From the NCBI RefSeq assembly GCF_000317615.1, contig NC_019780.1, positions 1,447,840 through 1,511,839 of the forward strand: 64,000 bases of DNA, given 5' to 3'. This stretch comes from Dactylococcopsis salina PCC 8305 (GTDB lineage: Bacteria > Cyanobacteriota > Cyanobacteriia > Cyanobacteriales > Rubidibacteraceae). The translations under genes and the position numbers were made by a program. A model generated the notes under the pieces. It searched no databases. It was not told where the DNA came from and saw only the letters and a program-made list of their open reading frames with translations. Shown piece after piece: positions 28,930 through 38,363 of this stretch (the first letter of the stretch is position 1; each line of letters opens with the position of its first letter).

Positions 28930-29859
28930 ATGCTGCAACTGCCAAACCCCGAACAGACTTGTTCCTACCCCTCCGTCGAATCCGCTTACGAATTCTGCCG
29001 TCAAGTGACCGCAGAATACTCGAAGACGTTTTATCTCGGCACTCTCCTCATGCCCAAGGAGAAACGCAAAGCAATTTGGGCAATTTACGTTTGGTGTCGG
29101 CGCACTGATCAACTCGTCGATGGCCCCGAAGCTGAGTTTACGACTCTAGACACCCTAGATCAGTGGGAAAAAACTTTAGAGTCGATTTTTGCAGGGAATC
29201 CTGTAGAAAGTCCTGATCTTGCCCTGGTGGATACTTTGAAACGCTTTCCTCTGGAAATTCAGCCGTTTCGAGATCTGATCGCCGGGCAACGGATGGACTT
29301 AAAACGCGATCGTTATCAAACTTTTGATGAGCTTTATCTCTACTGTTACCGCGTTGCCGGAACGGTGGGGTTAATGTCTAATGCTGTTTTAGGTTTAGAG
29401 CCAGAGTGGGGAGTTTCTCCCTGGCAAAAAAATCAGAAAAATCACATTCCTACCGAAGAAGCGGTGGCGTTAGGGATTGCCAACCAACTTACCAATATTT
29501 TAAGGGATGTCGGTGAAGATGCCGATCGAGGACGGATTTATCTCCCGTTAGAGGATTTAGAACGGTTTAATTATCGAGAGGAAGATTTATTTAATGGTGT
29601 GATTAATGAAAACTGGCGACAGTTAATGCAGTTTGAAATCCAACGCGCCAGAGGTTTTTATGCTCAAGCTGAACGGGGAATCCGTGACTTAAGTCGTGAG
29701 TCACGCTGGCCCGTTTGGACAGCATTAATGTTGTATCAGGGAATTTTAGATGTAATTGAACGCAATCAATATGATGTGTTTAATCGCCGTGCTTATGTGC
29801 CAAAAGTGGAGAAGTTTTTATATTTACCAGTGGCTTGGCTTCGATCGCAAGCACTGTAA
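28930..29859 (+). CDS. crtB: Phytoene synthase
   Basis: A 309-residue enzyme joining two geranylgeranyl diphosphates to phytoene. The two aspartate motifs that bind magnesium-diphosphate are RRTDQLVD (near 60) and NILRDVGEDADRGR (near 185). The ATG used here gives the family N-terminus with the SYEFCRQVTAEYSKTFYL-type region. Cotranscription with pds is likely. Together with crtR this makes three carotenoid genes in the window. Confidence 0.97.
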   Translation: MLQLPNPEQTCSYPSVESAYEFCRQVTAEYSKTFYLGTLLMPKEKRKAIWAIYVWCRRTDQLVDGPEAEFTTLDTLDQWEKTLESIFAGNPVESPDLALVDTLKRFPLEIQPFRDLIAGQRMDLKRDRYQTFDELYLYCYRVAGTVGLMSNAVLGLEPEWGVSPWQKNQKNHIPTEEAVALGIANQLTNILRDVGEDADRGRIYLPLEDLERFNYREEDLFNGVINENWRQLMQFEIQRARGFYAQAERGIRDLSRESRWPVWTALMLYQGILDVIERNQYDVFNRRAYVPKVEKFLYLPVAWLRSQAL

Positions 29860-29910
29860 GATAATTAATTAGGCAAGAGGTAACTTATAACCAATCACCA
29901 AATTGGAAAG

Positions 29911-30720
29911 ATGATCAATTGGAAAACACTACCGAGAGAACGGGGGATTTATCAAATTACCACAGGTAGTGTCAGCTATGTTGGTTTATCAGATAATATT
30001 CAACTGCGAGTGAAACAGCATTTGGATAGTTCTTCCTGTCGATCTCGGATTATCTTTGATACAGATCAAGCGAAAATTATTGTTCTCGAACTTCTCCCTG
30101 ATACAGATGACAAAACCCTTGCTTTGCGAGAATGGTATTGGTTTTCTAAACTGAAGCGGAAAGGTCATATCATGGTGAATGACCCGAAAACTTTGGGGAA
30201 AACTAAGACGGGACAGTTTTTTCCGCCGAAAAATGTTTCCCAAAAAACGGCTTCTTCTCCATCCTCTGGATTGGGGTGTGGGGTAAAATTGGCAGGAGTG
30301 ACAACAGTGATTGTGGGCTTTTTCTTATTGGGCTTTTTTGCCGTCGGAAAAATGATCCAACAAACTGAACCCAGTCCTCAACCAGACACCACAGAAAACC
30401 CATCACCGAAACCACCGGTTCCAAGTAGCCGCCTCTCACGAAATCAAGATAATAAATCTACCCAACAAAATAGTCAGGTGGATATGCAGCTATTAAGTGC
30501 TTGTATTACTCCCCTACAATCAGGAACATCTAAACCTGTGGTGAAGTTATTACAACGTCAACTAAAGGAACTCGGCTACTATGAAGGGGAAATCGATGGG
30601 CAGTATGGTCCTGGAACTCAAGACGCTGTTTCAGAATTTCAACGGGATTATGATTTAGGTGTGGATGGGATTGTTGGGTGTGATACCCAAGCTAAAATCA
30701 ATGAAGCAATTAGAAACTGA
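29911..30720 (+). CDS. GIY-YIG nuclease domain fused through a membrane helix to a peptidoglycan-binding domain
   Basis: A 269-residue protein of unusual design. Residues 8-95 form a GIY-YIG fold: GIY at 12-14, YVG at 23-25, Arg33 and His37 in the first helix, and a candidate catalytic Glu74 in LREWYWF. Residues 125-147 are a single transmembrane helix with no signal cleavage site. A Pro/Ser-rich linker follows. Residues 198-266 are a PG_binding_1 domain (LQRQLKELGYYEGEIDGQYG... AVSEFQRDYDL). The predicted topology puts the nuclease in the cytoplasm and the peptidoglycan binder outside. Function unknown; it is 51 bases after crtB but need not be in its operon. Confidence 0.8.
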   Translation: MINWKTLPRERGIYQITTGSVSYVGLSDNIQLRVKQHLDSSSCRSRIIFDTDQAKIIVLELLPDTDDKTLALREWYWFSKLKRKGHIMVNDPKTLGKTKTGQFFPPKNVSQKTASSPSSGLGCGVKLAGVTTVIVGFFLLGFFAVGKMIQQTEPSPQPDTTENPSPKPPVPSSRLSRNQDNKSTQQNSQVDMQLLSACITPLQSGTSKPVVKLLQRQLKELGYYEGEIDGQYGPGTQDAVSEFQRDYDLGVDGIVGCDTQAKINEAIRN

Positions 30721-30734
30721 TCTCGATAAAAAGT

Positions 30735-31022
30735 AGGTTGGGTGGAGCAAAGCGAAACCCAACACAAATTAGTCATTAGACAACCATGTAGGTTGGGTGA
30801 AGCTAGCGCGAAACCCAACACAAATTAGTCATTAGACAACCATGTAGGTTGGGTAGAGACGTTCCATGGAACGTCTCTACGCGAAACCTAACACCAATTA
30901 TAAGTGATCGCCAGAACCTGATATTACGTTGGGTTGTCACCCAACCTACAATTGTTGATTTGCGTTGGGTGATTACCGAACCGACAATTGTTGGGTGCCG
31001 TTGGGTTATCACCCAACCTACG
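30735..31022. repeat. Cluster of GTTGGGTTT-type palindromic repeats
   Basis: About six partial or complete units of gtaggttgggt...gaaacccaac occur in tandem. One (30842-30888) has the inner palindrome GAGACGTTCCATGGAACGTC in its loop. The last unit runs to the 3' end of the MscS fragment. No gene is seen between 30721 and 31017. Confidence 0.85.
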
Positions 31023-31740
31023 GCTGATTACTGTTTTCTTGAGAAATCCAGATTTTTTGCTGGGGAAGAGATAGTTCAATTCCTGCTTGATCAAAAGCAA
31101 TTTTAACCCGACGACGATATTCTCGCCCGATCGGCCACTGTTGTAAAGGTTTAGTTTTAATCCAAACTCTCAAAATAATTCCTTGATTACTAAACTCATC
31201 AACTCCGAGGAAAATAGGCTTTTCTAAAATTTCCTTTCGATAGCTTTGATCTCGCATCATGCTATCACTAATTTTTTCAATCAAACTAATCGCTTTTTCC
31301 ACATCAGAATGATAGGCGATCGGGATTTTTAAATCTACTTGTGACCAATTACTGGTGTAATTAGTTACGGTACGAATTTCACTATTAGGAACTGTAATTA
31401 AACGTCCTTCTGTGTCTCGCAGTTGAGTAATGCGTAAATTAATCGCTTCGACAAATCCTGTTGCGTCACCAATGCCAACAACATCTCCCACAGCATATTG
31501 ATCTTCAAGAATGATAAAAAAGCCATTAATCGCATCTCGAATTAAATTTTGAGAGGCTAAAGAAATCGCGACACCAATTAATCCAGCACCAGCAAGTAAC
31601 GGCGCAATATTAACTCCAATAACAGAAAGTCCAACTAAAATGCCCACAACTAACCAAGCGACAATAATAATGCTTTTCGTAACACTAGAAATGGTAGAAA
31701 TGCGAAGCTGTAACCGAAGATTGGCTTCAGGAGTAAGCAA
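31018..31740 (-). pseudogene. MscS-type channel, C-terminal part of a broken gene
   Basis: The 240 residues read from a TTG contain the conserved MscS pore and beta domain: NIAPLLAGAGLIGVAISLASQ, then FIILEDQYAVGDVV and TVPNSEIRTVTNYTSNW. The same frame is open further upstream and reads ILIDKFTSALANNYLLTPEA, the stretch that precedes the pore helix in cyanobacterial homologues. The first helices of the channel are missing, and the preceding reading frame (31772-32464) carries what looks like the N-terminus in another frame. It could still be expressed as a short channel with a single pore helix, but an internal deletion with frame change is the simpler reading. Confidence 0.7.
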
Positions 31741-31771
31741 GTAATTGTTTGCTAAGGCGCTGGTAAATTTA

Positions 31772-32464
31772 TCAATTAAAATAAAGGAAAAACGAGTGAG
31801 GTTGACGTTGATTTTGAGTGATTTGAGTGGAAATTGCTTGCTCAGATGTGTTTTCTAAGGAAGCATGGATGGAGGCTTGTTGCTGGCGCGCTTTTTTTTC
31901 CAGCTTGTAGAGGGCGATCGTGGCGATAATTAGAAACACAAGTGCGATCGCGCCCTTTTGCCCCTGAGCAACTAAAAACGAGGGTTCTCGTTCACGTTTG
32001 GCTCGTCTCAGACCATTTTCCAAATCCCGCACCATTTGTTCAGCCCGTTGTTCAATGCTCATGGCTTTCACCGTTGCATCTTGGTTGGTGACACTAAGCA
32101 AACGAATTTCTCGTTGATCAACGGCGATATAAATATCAATCAATTGTCCCACTGCTTCTTTACGAATGCTCAGTTGTGCCGATTGATTTTGGAAATAGTA
32201 ACGAGCAATATCATTGAGTCTTTGCTCAATTTCTGTAATACGAGCGGATAAATCAGATTGATTCGCTCCGATTTCGATCAGACAACGTCCATCAACACGA
32301 ATACAGCCAGAAACCACTTGCTCTGATGACTGATTAAGAAAAGTGGAGGAATTTCCCGAAAAATTAGGCAAAAGCGGAAATTGTGCTTGTACAGAACGAT
32401 TTAAGGGCATGAGGACGACTAAAATCGCGATGAAACCGCCTAACCAAAAGTGTTTTCGCTTCAT
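31772..32464 (-). pseudogene. MscS-type channel, N-terminal periplasmic part of a broken gene
   Basis: The frame begins with a signal peptide (KHFWLGGFIAILVVLMPLNRSVQA) and a periplasmic region with the 'ARITEIEQRLNDIARYY... IDIYIAVDQREIRLLSVTNQDA' pattern. That pattern is found before the helices of large cyanobacterial mechanosensitive channels. One transmembrane helix follows (GAIALVFLIIATIALYKLEK), and then the frame ends in QPHSFFLYFN. The next frame (+1) continues into the MscS pore domain. Roughly the middle helices of the family are absent. The start was set at 32464 because it puts the signal at the N-terminus. Confidence 0.65.
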
Positions 32465-32566
32465 AAATCGTAAGGAATGAGGGGATGATCTTGAGTTAAA
32501 CTGTCCCAAAAATTTTGACATTTGATCAATATGCAGTAACCTAGTAGAGATCGCAATGCGAAATAA

Positions 32567-33859
<1,293 letters not shown>

Positions 33860-33930
33860 GCATTCGGTTTGATGCGAGATAGATTTTAGGGAAGGGAAAT
33901 TTAAATCCTTTCCTTAACCAGAAATCTACG

Positions 33931-33965
33931 GTAGAGATGTTCTATAGAATGTCTCTACTTTTTTT
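33931..33965 (+). terminator. Rho-independent-like terminator derived from a palindromic repeat
   Basis: A 28-bp perfect palindrome-like hairpin (gtagagatgttct...agaatgtctctac, 33931-33958) is followed by seven T. It stands 71 bases after ahcY's stop. It is a variant of the GAGACGTTCCATGGAACGTC repeat found elsewhere in the window, so a dispersed repeat appears to serve as terminator here. Confidence 0.6.
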
Positions 33966-34575
33966 ATAGCCATTTCTGATCAGGTCGCCAAGTTTTCTCA
34001 AAAACCTGATTCTTAGATATGGCAATATAAGGAGGAATTAAAAATAGTTTTAACTCCTCAATAATATCCCTTAACGTTGGGTTTTCAGGTTCGAGTTGGT
34101 TTTTATTCAGAAATCCCTTCCAGGCTTTTTCTTTAGCTAAATTCTGTGTAAATTCTTCAGTTAAAGCTAACGGAATTTCTTCAGAGATAGAGGTTTTACG
34201 CCTTTTAAATGTGGCTTCAATTGCCTCTTTTAAGATTTGCCCCTTAAACTCAAAATTTTTGGCAAGAAATAACAGATCATAGAAATCTTTCATTCGGCTA
34301 TTTGAGATTCCTAAATACACCATTGCCTGAAATTTCTCGGCAACGACTGTTTCTCGCGGATAGATTCTTATACCATTTTGGAAAGGTCAAGTTACAATCA
34401 ATCCCCCCTAACCCCCCTTTGAAAGGGGGGAACTAGGAGTCGGTATGTAGCGCTAATTAATCAAAATGGTATAACGAGTAACTAGATTGTTAAAATCGAC
34501 TTTTTTCTGTTTGGAAAGGTTAAGTAACTTAGCACGGATCGATTGGTCTAAATGACGAGGATTCTTTTTGCTCAA
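33964..34575 (-). pseudogene. abiEii: AbiEii-type toxin gene broken by a MITE-like element
   Basis: The start is a TTG overlapping the antitoxin stop (TTGA), giving LSKKNPRHLDQSIRAKLLNL, the AbiEii N-terminus, for about 30 residues. Then a 105-bp MITE-like element is read through and stops the frame. Beyond it the frame resumes as RIYPRETVVAEKFQAMVYLG and NSRMKDFYDLL, the family's C-terminal half. The middle, which holds the nucleotidyltransferase active site (around KGA and DLDL), is missing. The gene therefore cannot make active toxin. Confidence 0.88.
34369..34473. repeat. MITE-like repeat, family B, copy 2
   Basis: The ends tataccattttgg and caaaatggtata bound a 105-bp element with the palindromic core ccccctttgaaaggggg. 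It interrupts the AbiEii toxin gene. Compared with copy 3 (43395-43500) it lies in the opposite orientation and most positions match. Confidence 0.88.
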
Positions 34576-35168
34576 CCGAGAAACTCCAAGTAGGGACGCA
34601 TAACATTCTGTACTCGACAAATTTTGGCATAATGCCAAATTTCATCAATGGTACAACGTTTTTGTTGTCTTGATTCTTTAAGAGCTTCAAGAGCGACATC
34701 TAGCCCAATTTTATGACGATACTTAAAACAATCGACAATGGTTTTAGGAAGGCTGTAGATGCGAACTTTTTCTCCTTCTAGTTCATAAGTTTCAATTCCT
34801 TCTTCCCATGCTGAACCTGACAGATATACCAGTCGCAAGCTAAGGAGATTATCTTTGGGAGAACGCTTTTTAGAATGGATGGCTAACCAAACTTCAAATG
34901 GGTTTTGAGTGGTTAATTCATAAAAGTTGAGTGCCGAGAGGAGACAAATAACTCCATGAGGAACTCTTTTGGCGACTTCTACTAAACTATGAGCTTCTGT
35001 AATTTCTGCTCCAACATAAGTGTAAATCCCCCGTCCCGAACGAATCAGCAATCCTTGTTCTTCTAGACGTTTTAGGTATTGACGGTGAAACCCCTGTGCT
35101 TCTAGTTCTTTGGCTCTAACTACACCGACTTTTTGAGCGATCTCTAGCACCTGTTTGGTTTTGGACAT
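34572..35168 (-). CDS. abiEi: AbiEi-type antitoxin
   Basis: A 198-residue protein with an N-terminal winged helix (LEIAQKVGVVRAKELEAQGFHRQYLKRLEEQGLL as its pattern, seen as separate helices) and a C-terminal domain with PKTIVDCFKYRHKIG. This is the transcriptional-repressor antitoxin of type IV AbiE systems. It appears full length and without internal stops. Its toxin partner immediately downstream is broken, so this antitoxin is orphaned. Confidence 0.88.
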   Translation of the reverse strand: MSKTKQVLEIAQKVGVVRAKELEAQGFHRQYLKRLEEQGLLIRSGRGIYTYVGAEITEAHSLVEVAKRVPHGVICLLSALNFYELTTQNPFEVWLAIHSKKRSPKDNLLSLRLVYLSGSAWEEGIETYELEGEKVRIYSLPKTIVDCFKYRHKIGLDVALEALKESRQQKRCTIDEIWHYAKICRVQNVMRPYLEFLG

Positions 35169-35262
35169 CTCAAATCAATATATTTTCCTTTTGTGACGAA
35201 GTGTTGGTAATTATTGATTACTACCGACATCTTATCACAATTTCAGGGTGGGAAGGTTGGGA

Positions 35263-35940
35263 TTAAGATTCTCTCAATACATAACCGACACCGCGCACGG
35301 TTTGGATTAAACGTTTTTGTCCTCCTTGTTCAATTTTGATGCGTAGATAGCGAACATACACTTCAATCACGTTGGATTCGCCCCCATGATTGTCTTCCCA
35401 AACATTATCTAGAATTTCTTCACGGGTGAGAACTTGTCTGGGATGAGACATGAGATATTTTAGGAGTTCAAATTCTTTTACGGTTAACTCGATTTTGCGT
35501 CCGTTGCGATACGCACACCGATGGGAAAGGTCTAAGGCTAAATCACTAAATTGAAGTTGTTCGGGAGTAGAAGTTGCGGGTTGTAGGTACAGGTGTACCA
35601 GTTGTAAAAAGGAGTCAGTTTGATAGGGGAGAAGGGTGTAATCATCGGCTCCTGCTTCTAAACAAGCGGCGCGATCGCCCACTGTATCCCGACTCATTAA
35701 TAGTAAAATCAGCACGGGATGATTATTCCCCCGTAACTGACGGGATAAGGTTAATCCCTTGTCCCCGAACTGAGCTTGATCAATCACTACTAGCGATGGT
35801 TGGAGTTCTTCAAACTTTGAGGGAGCTTGTTCCCCATGAGAGACAACGGTAACGTGATAACCGCTCTGGGTTAAATCGAGACTAACCTGTTGTGCTAGGT
35901 GCTGATCACTTTCAATGAGTAGCACTGATGGCTGAGACAT
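35263..35940 (-). CDS. OmpR-family response regulator with atypical receiver (NblR-like)
   Basis: A 225-residue protein with a receiver domain (1-115) and a winged-helix DNA-binding domain (130-225, SNVIEVYVRYLRIKIEQGG, TVRGVGYVLR). In the receiver the likely phospho-Asp is present (LVVID), but the conserved Lys is replaced (DDYTLLPY instead of ..KPF). The Thr/Ser switch position reads LMSRD. Such a receiver probably works without ordinary phosphorylation, as reported for NblR; the NblR assignment itself is tentative. It is 25 bases downstream of nadK and probably cotranscribed. Confidence 0.8.
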   Translation of the reverse strand: MSQPSVLLIESDQHLAQQVSLDLTQSGYHVTVVSHGEQAPSKFEELQPSLVVIDQAQFGDKGLTLSRQLRGNNHPVLILLLMSRDTVGDRAACLEAGADDYTLLPYQTDSFLQLVHLYLQPATSTPEQLQFSDLALDLSHRCAYRNGRKIELTVKEFELLKYLMSHPRQVLTREEILDNVWEDNHGGESNVIEVYVRYLRIKIEQGGQKRLIQTVRGVGYVLRES

Positions 35941-35965
35941 AGTTGCTTTCAGGAATGGTTAATCT

Positions 35966-36886
35966 TCAGGGTAGTTCCACAGAGGTGGGTTTAGCGATAT
36001 GAGGTAATCCCCAGCCGAGTTTTTCCCGTAAAACGCGGAAAAATTCAGGGCGTTGGAGACGGATAAAACGAGCCAAATAGCGCGATCGAGCGATATGGAC
36101 TACATCTTTCGGTTGCACATAACAGCCTCCATTGCCATCGACCACCATCACTAATTGATGTTGTTCACTGGCGGAATGAATGACGATCGGTTCTCGATCG
36201 GAAAACACCAAAGCGCGGGAAGCCAAAGAATGGGGACAAATGGGAACTAACTGTAACACTGGCACATCGGGAGTAACCACAGGGCCCCCAGAACTAAGAG
36301 AATAAGCAGTAGAACCAGTGGGAGTAGAAACAATAATCCCATCGGCGGCGATATCTACTGGCGCATGATGACCCACCATCACCTCAAAATGACACATACT
36401 GGTCATCGGTTCTCGATGTAAGACCATCTCATTTAAGCAAAGTGCTTCCCATTGTAGGCGTTCACCGCGTCTCACCTGTACCGTGAGCATCGATCGATCT
36501 TCGAGGGTGTAATTTCCCGCCAACACCTCTTCTAAAGCCGCATCCAGTTGATTCACATAAGTTTCCGTCAAGAAACCCATGTGTCCAGTATTCACTGTTA
36601 ACAACGGAATCCCATAGGGAGCTAATTGACGGAAAGCAGACAACACCGTTCCATCTCCCCCCAAGACCAAACAAAACTCGATCGTCTCATCAAATCCTGG
36701 AGGAATCAACTTATCCATTGGCGTATGACAAACGGGACTGTCTGGACTGGAATAGCCCAACAGTCCGCCAACACCCGTCGCCAGAGCAACGTCCCATCCT
36801 TTTTTTTGAAACTGCTCTTGGACTTGCGTAGTGAGGTCACAAGCAACCGACTTACTATCGTTATAAATAATGCCTAATTTCGGCAC
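35966..36886 (-). CDS. nadK: NAD kinase
   Basis: A 306-residue kinase making NADP from NAD. It has the GGDGT phosphate loop ([15 protein letters not shown]) and the second glycine-rich site [15 protein letters not shown]. Residues through LVMVVDGNG are typical. Cyanobacteria generally have two nadK genes; which one this is cannot be decided. It starts the operon with the response regulator. Confidence 0.95.
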   Translation of the reverse strand: MPKLGIIYNDSKSVACDLTTQVQEQFQKKGWDVALATGVGGLLGYSSPDSPVCHTPMDKLIPPGFDETIEFCLVLGGDGTVLSAFRQLAPYGIPLLTVNTGHMGFLTETYVNQLDAALEEVLAGNYTLEDRSMLTVQVRRGERLQWEALCLNEMVLHREPMTSMCHFEVMVGHHAPVDIAADGIIVSTPTGSTAYSLSSGGPVVTPDVPVLQLVPICPHSLASRALVFSDREPIVIHSASEQHQLVMVVDGNGGCYVQPKDVVHIARSRYLARFIRLQRPEFFRVLREKLGWGLPHIAKPTSVELP

Positions 36887-36994
36887 GACAACTAATCCGT
36901 GTGTAGAGTGTTAATGTTCAAAGTGAGAATATTTTCTGATCTTATCTTTCCTAAGAAACCATTGGCTAATCGAACTTAAAACCAAGGACACAAG

Positions 36995-37978
36995 TTAAGA
37001 CTTAGACTTAGACTTAAAGGGAGTTTTCTTTTTCTTCTTGCTTTTCTCTTTCTCGTAGTTAATCTCTTTTAATTTCTTCATAATCCGCGAGAAGTATTCC
37101 TGTAAATAAGTTTCAACCGTTGTCATCTCATTGGGATTCAACCCAAAGAGATCATAGACCTCACTCATCTCCGCATCGAAGGGCTTTCCACTCACCAAAA
37201 CGTTAGCAAAGATCAGACGATCAGAGGCATTGCGAGTCCATTCAAAAAAGCGCATTGCTCGTGAGAGGAATTGTAGCAAACCCATGGGAAGACGTGAAAT
37301 TTTCGCGTTTTTTCCAGAGAGATTTTCACAAAGATTAATAATTTCCTCTGCTGTCCAAGCACGAGACCCCGCTAAAGGAAAACTCCGTTTCGCCGTTTCT
37401 GGCACTTCTAGCGCACGCACGGCAAACTTGGCAAGATCGAGGGTATCCATATAAGCAATCGGGGTACTTTCCCCTGTCACCCACACTGCTTGATTATCGA
37501 GAATGGGAACCGCATATTGAGGAATTAACCCCTGCATAAAGCCACAGGGTTTAAGAATTGTATAATCTAAGTCTGCTTCTGCTAAAAACTGCTCAGTGCA
37601 GTATTTAATATTCATCATCGGGACATCTGGATAATTCTCAGCATTGAGAATCGAGAAAAAGACGTAACGGTTAACATCGGCTGCTTTAGTCGCTTGAATG
37701 AGATTGACTTTCCCTTCCCAGTCCACCTCTTTTACCGTGAGAGAATCAGTCGGACGTGCTGTTGCTGCATCAATCACAGCATCAATCCCTTCGAGAGTAC
37801 GAGGCAAAGTTTCGGGTTTACACAAGTCACCCTTGACGAGGTTTGCTCCCCATTCCTTAAGGAATGTTGCCTTTCTGGGATTTCTTACCAGACACCGCAC
37901 CTGATGACCTTCATCAAGCGCCCGTCTAACCACCTGTCTTCCGAGCGTACCTGTTGCCCCGGCGATCAATATATCCAT
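36995..37978 (-). CDS. ycf39: Ycf39-type NAD(P)-binding photosystem II assembly protein
   Basis: A 327-residue atypical short-chain dehydrogenase with the dinucleotide motif AGATGTLGRQVV at its N-terminus and the SILNAENYP and KPCGFMQGL segments of the Ycf39 family. Ycf39 helps to deliver chlorophyll to the D1 protein during photosystem II assembly together with Hlip proteins. It lacks the usual Tyr-x3-Lys catalytic pair. The C-terminus ends in an unusually lysine- and serine-rich tail (about the last 20 residues). Confidence 0.93.
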   Translation of the reverse strand: MDILIAGATGTLGRQVVRRALDEGHQVRCLVRNPRKATFLKEWGANLVKGDLCKPETLPRTLEGIDAVIDAATARPTDSLTVKEVDWEGKVNLIQATKAADVNRYVFFSILNAENYPDVPMMNIKYCTEQFLAEADLDYTILKPCGFMQGLIPQYAVPILDNQAVWVTGESTPIAYMDTLDLAKFAVRALEVPETAKRSFPLAGSRAWTAEEIINLCENLSGKNAKISRLPMGLLQFLSRAMRFFEWTRNASDRLIFANVLVSGKPFDAEMSEVYDLFGLNPNEMTTVETYLQEYFSRIMKKLKEINYEKEKSKKKKKTPFKSKSKS

Positions 37979-38080
37979 TTATAAATATGAGAGTATCTTA
38001 AACTTTCTATAAGATTCTATCAAACTCTGTTCCCTTATGTCCTATCATTGCGAGGCATCTCGATCTAACAAAGTAGGTTA

Positions 38081-38292
38081 GGTAGGGTTTGCTGAAAAAG
38101 TCCATTGGTCGGTGTGGTTCGGGAGTCGGGAGTCGGGAATCGGGAATCGGGGGAGATGGGGGAGATGGGGGAGATGGGGAAGATGGGGGAGATGGGGGAG
38201 ATGGGGAAGATGGGGGAGATGGGGGAGATGGGGGAGATGGGGAAGATGGGGGAGATGGGGAAGATGGGGGAGATGGGGGAGATGGGGAAGAA
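38081..38292. repeat. Leader, heptamers and 9-bp minisatellite (GGGGGAGAT)
   Basis: A segment tagggtttgctgaaaaagtc (38084-38103) is followed by four heptamers gggagtc/gggaatc (38121-38148). About fifteen 9-bp units gggggagat or ggggaagat follow, up to about 38288. Being a multiple of three without stops, it opens several frames on both strands. These were judged artefacts because the only residues are Gly, Asp, Glu, Met, Trp, Pro, His or Ser in strict periods. The stretch 37979-38363 otherwise holds no gene. Confidence 0.9.
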
Positions 38293-38363
38293 AAATCGCT
38301 CCCATTGCTCCCTTGTCTCCCTTGTCTCCCATTTCTCCCTTGCACTTTTTTAGGAGGCACTAT

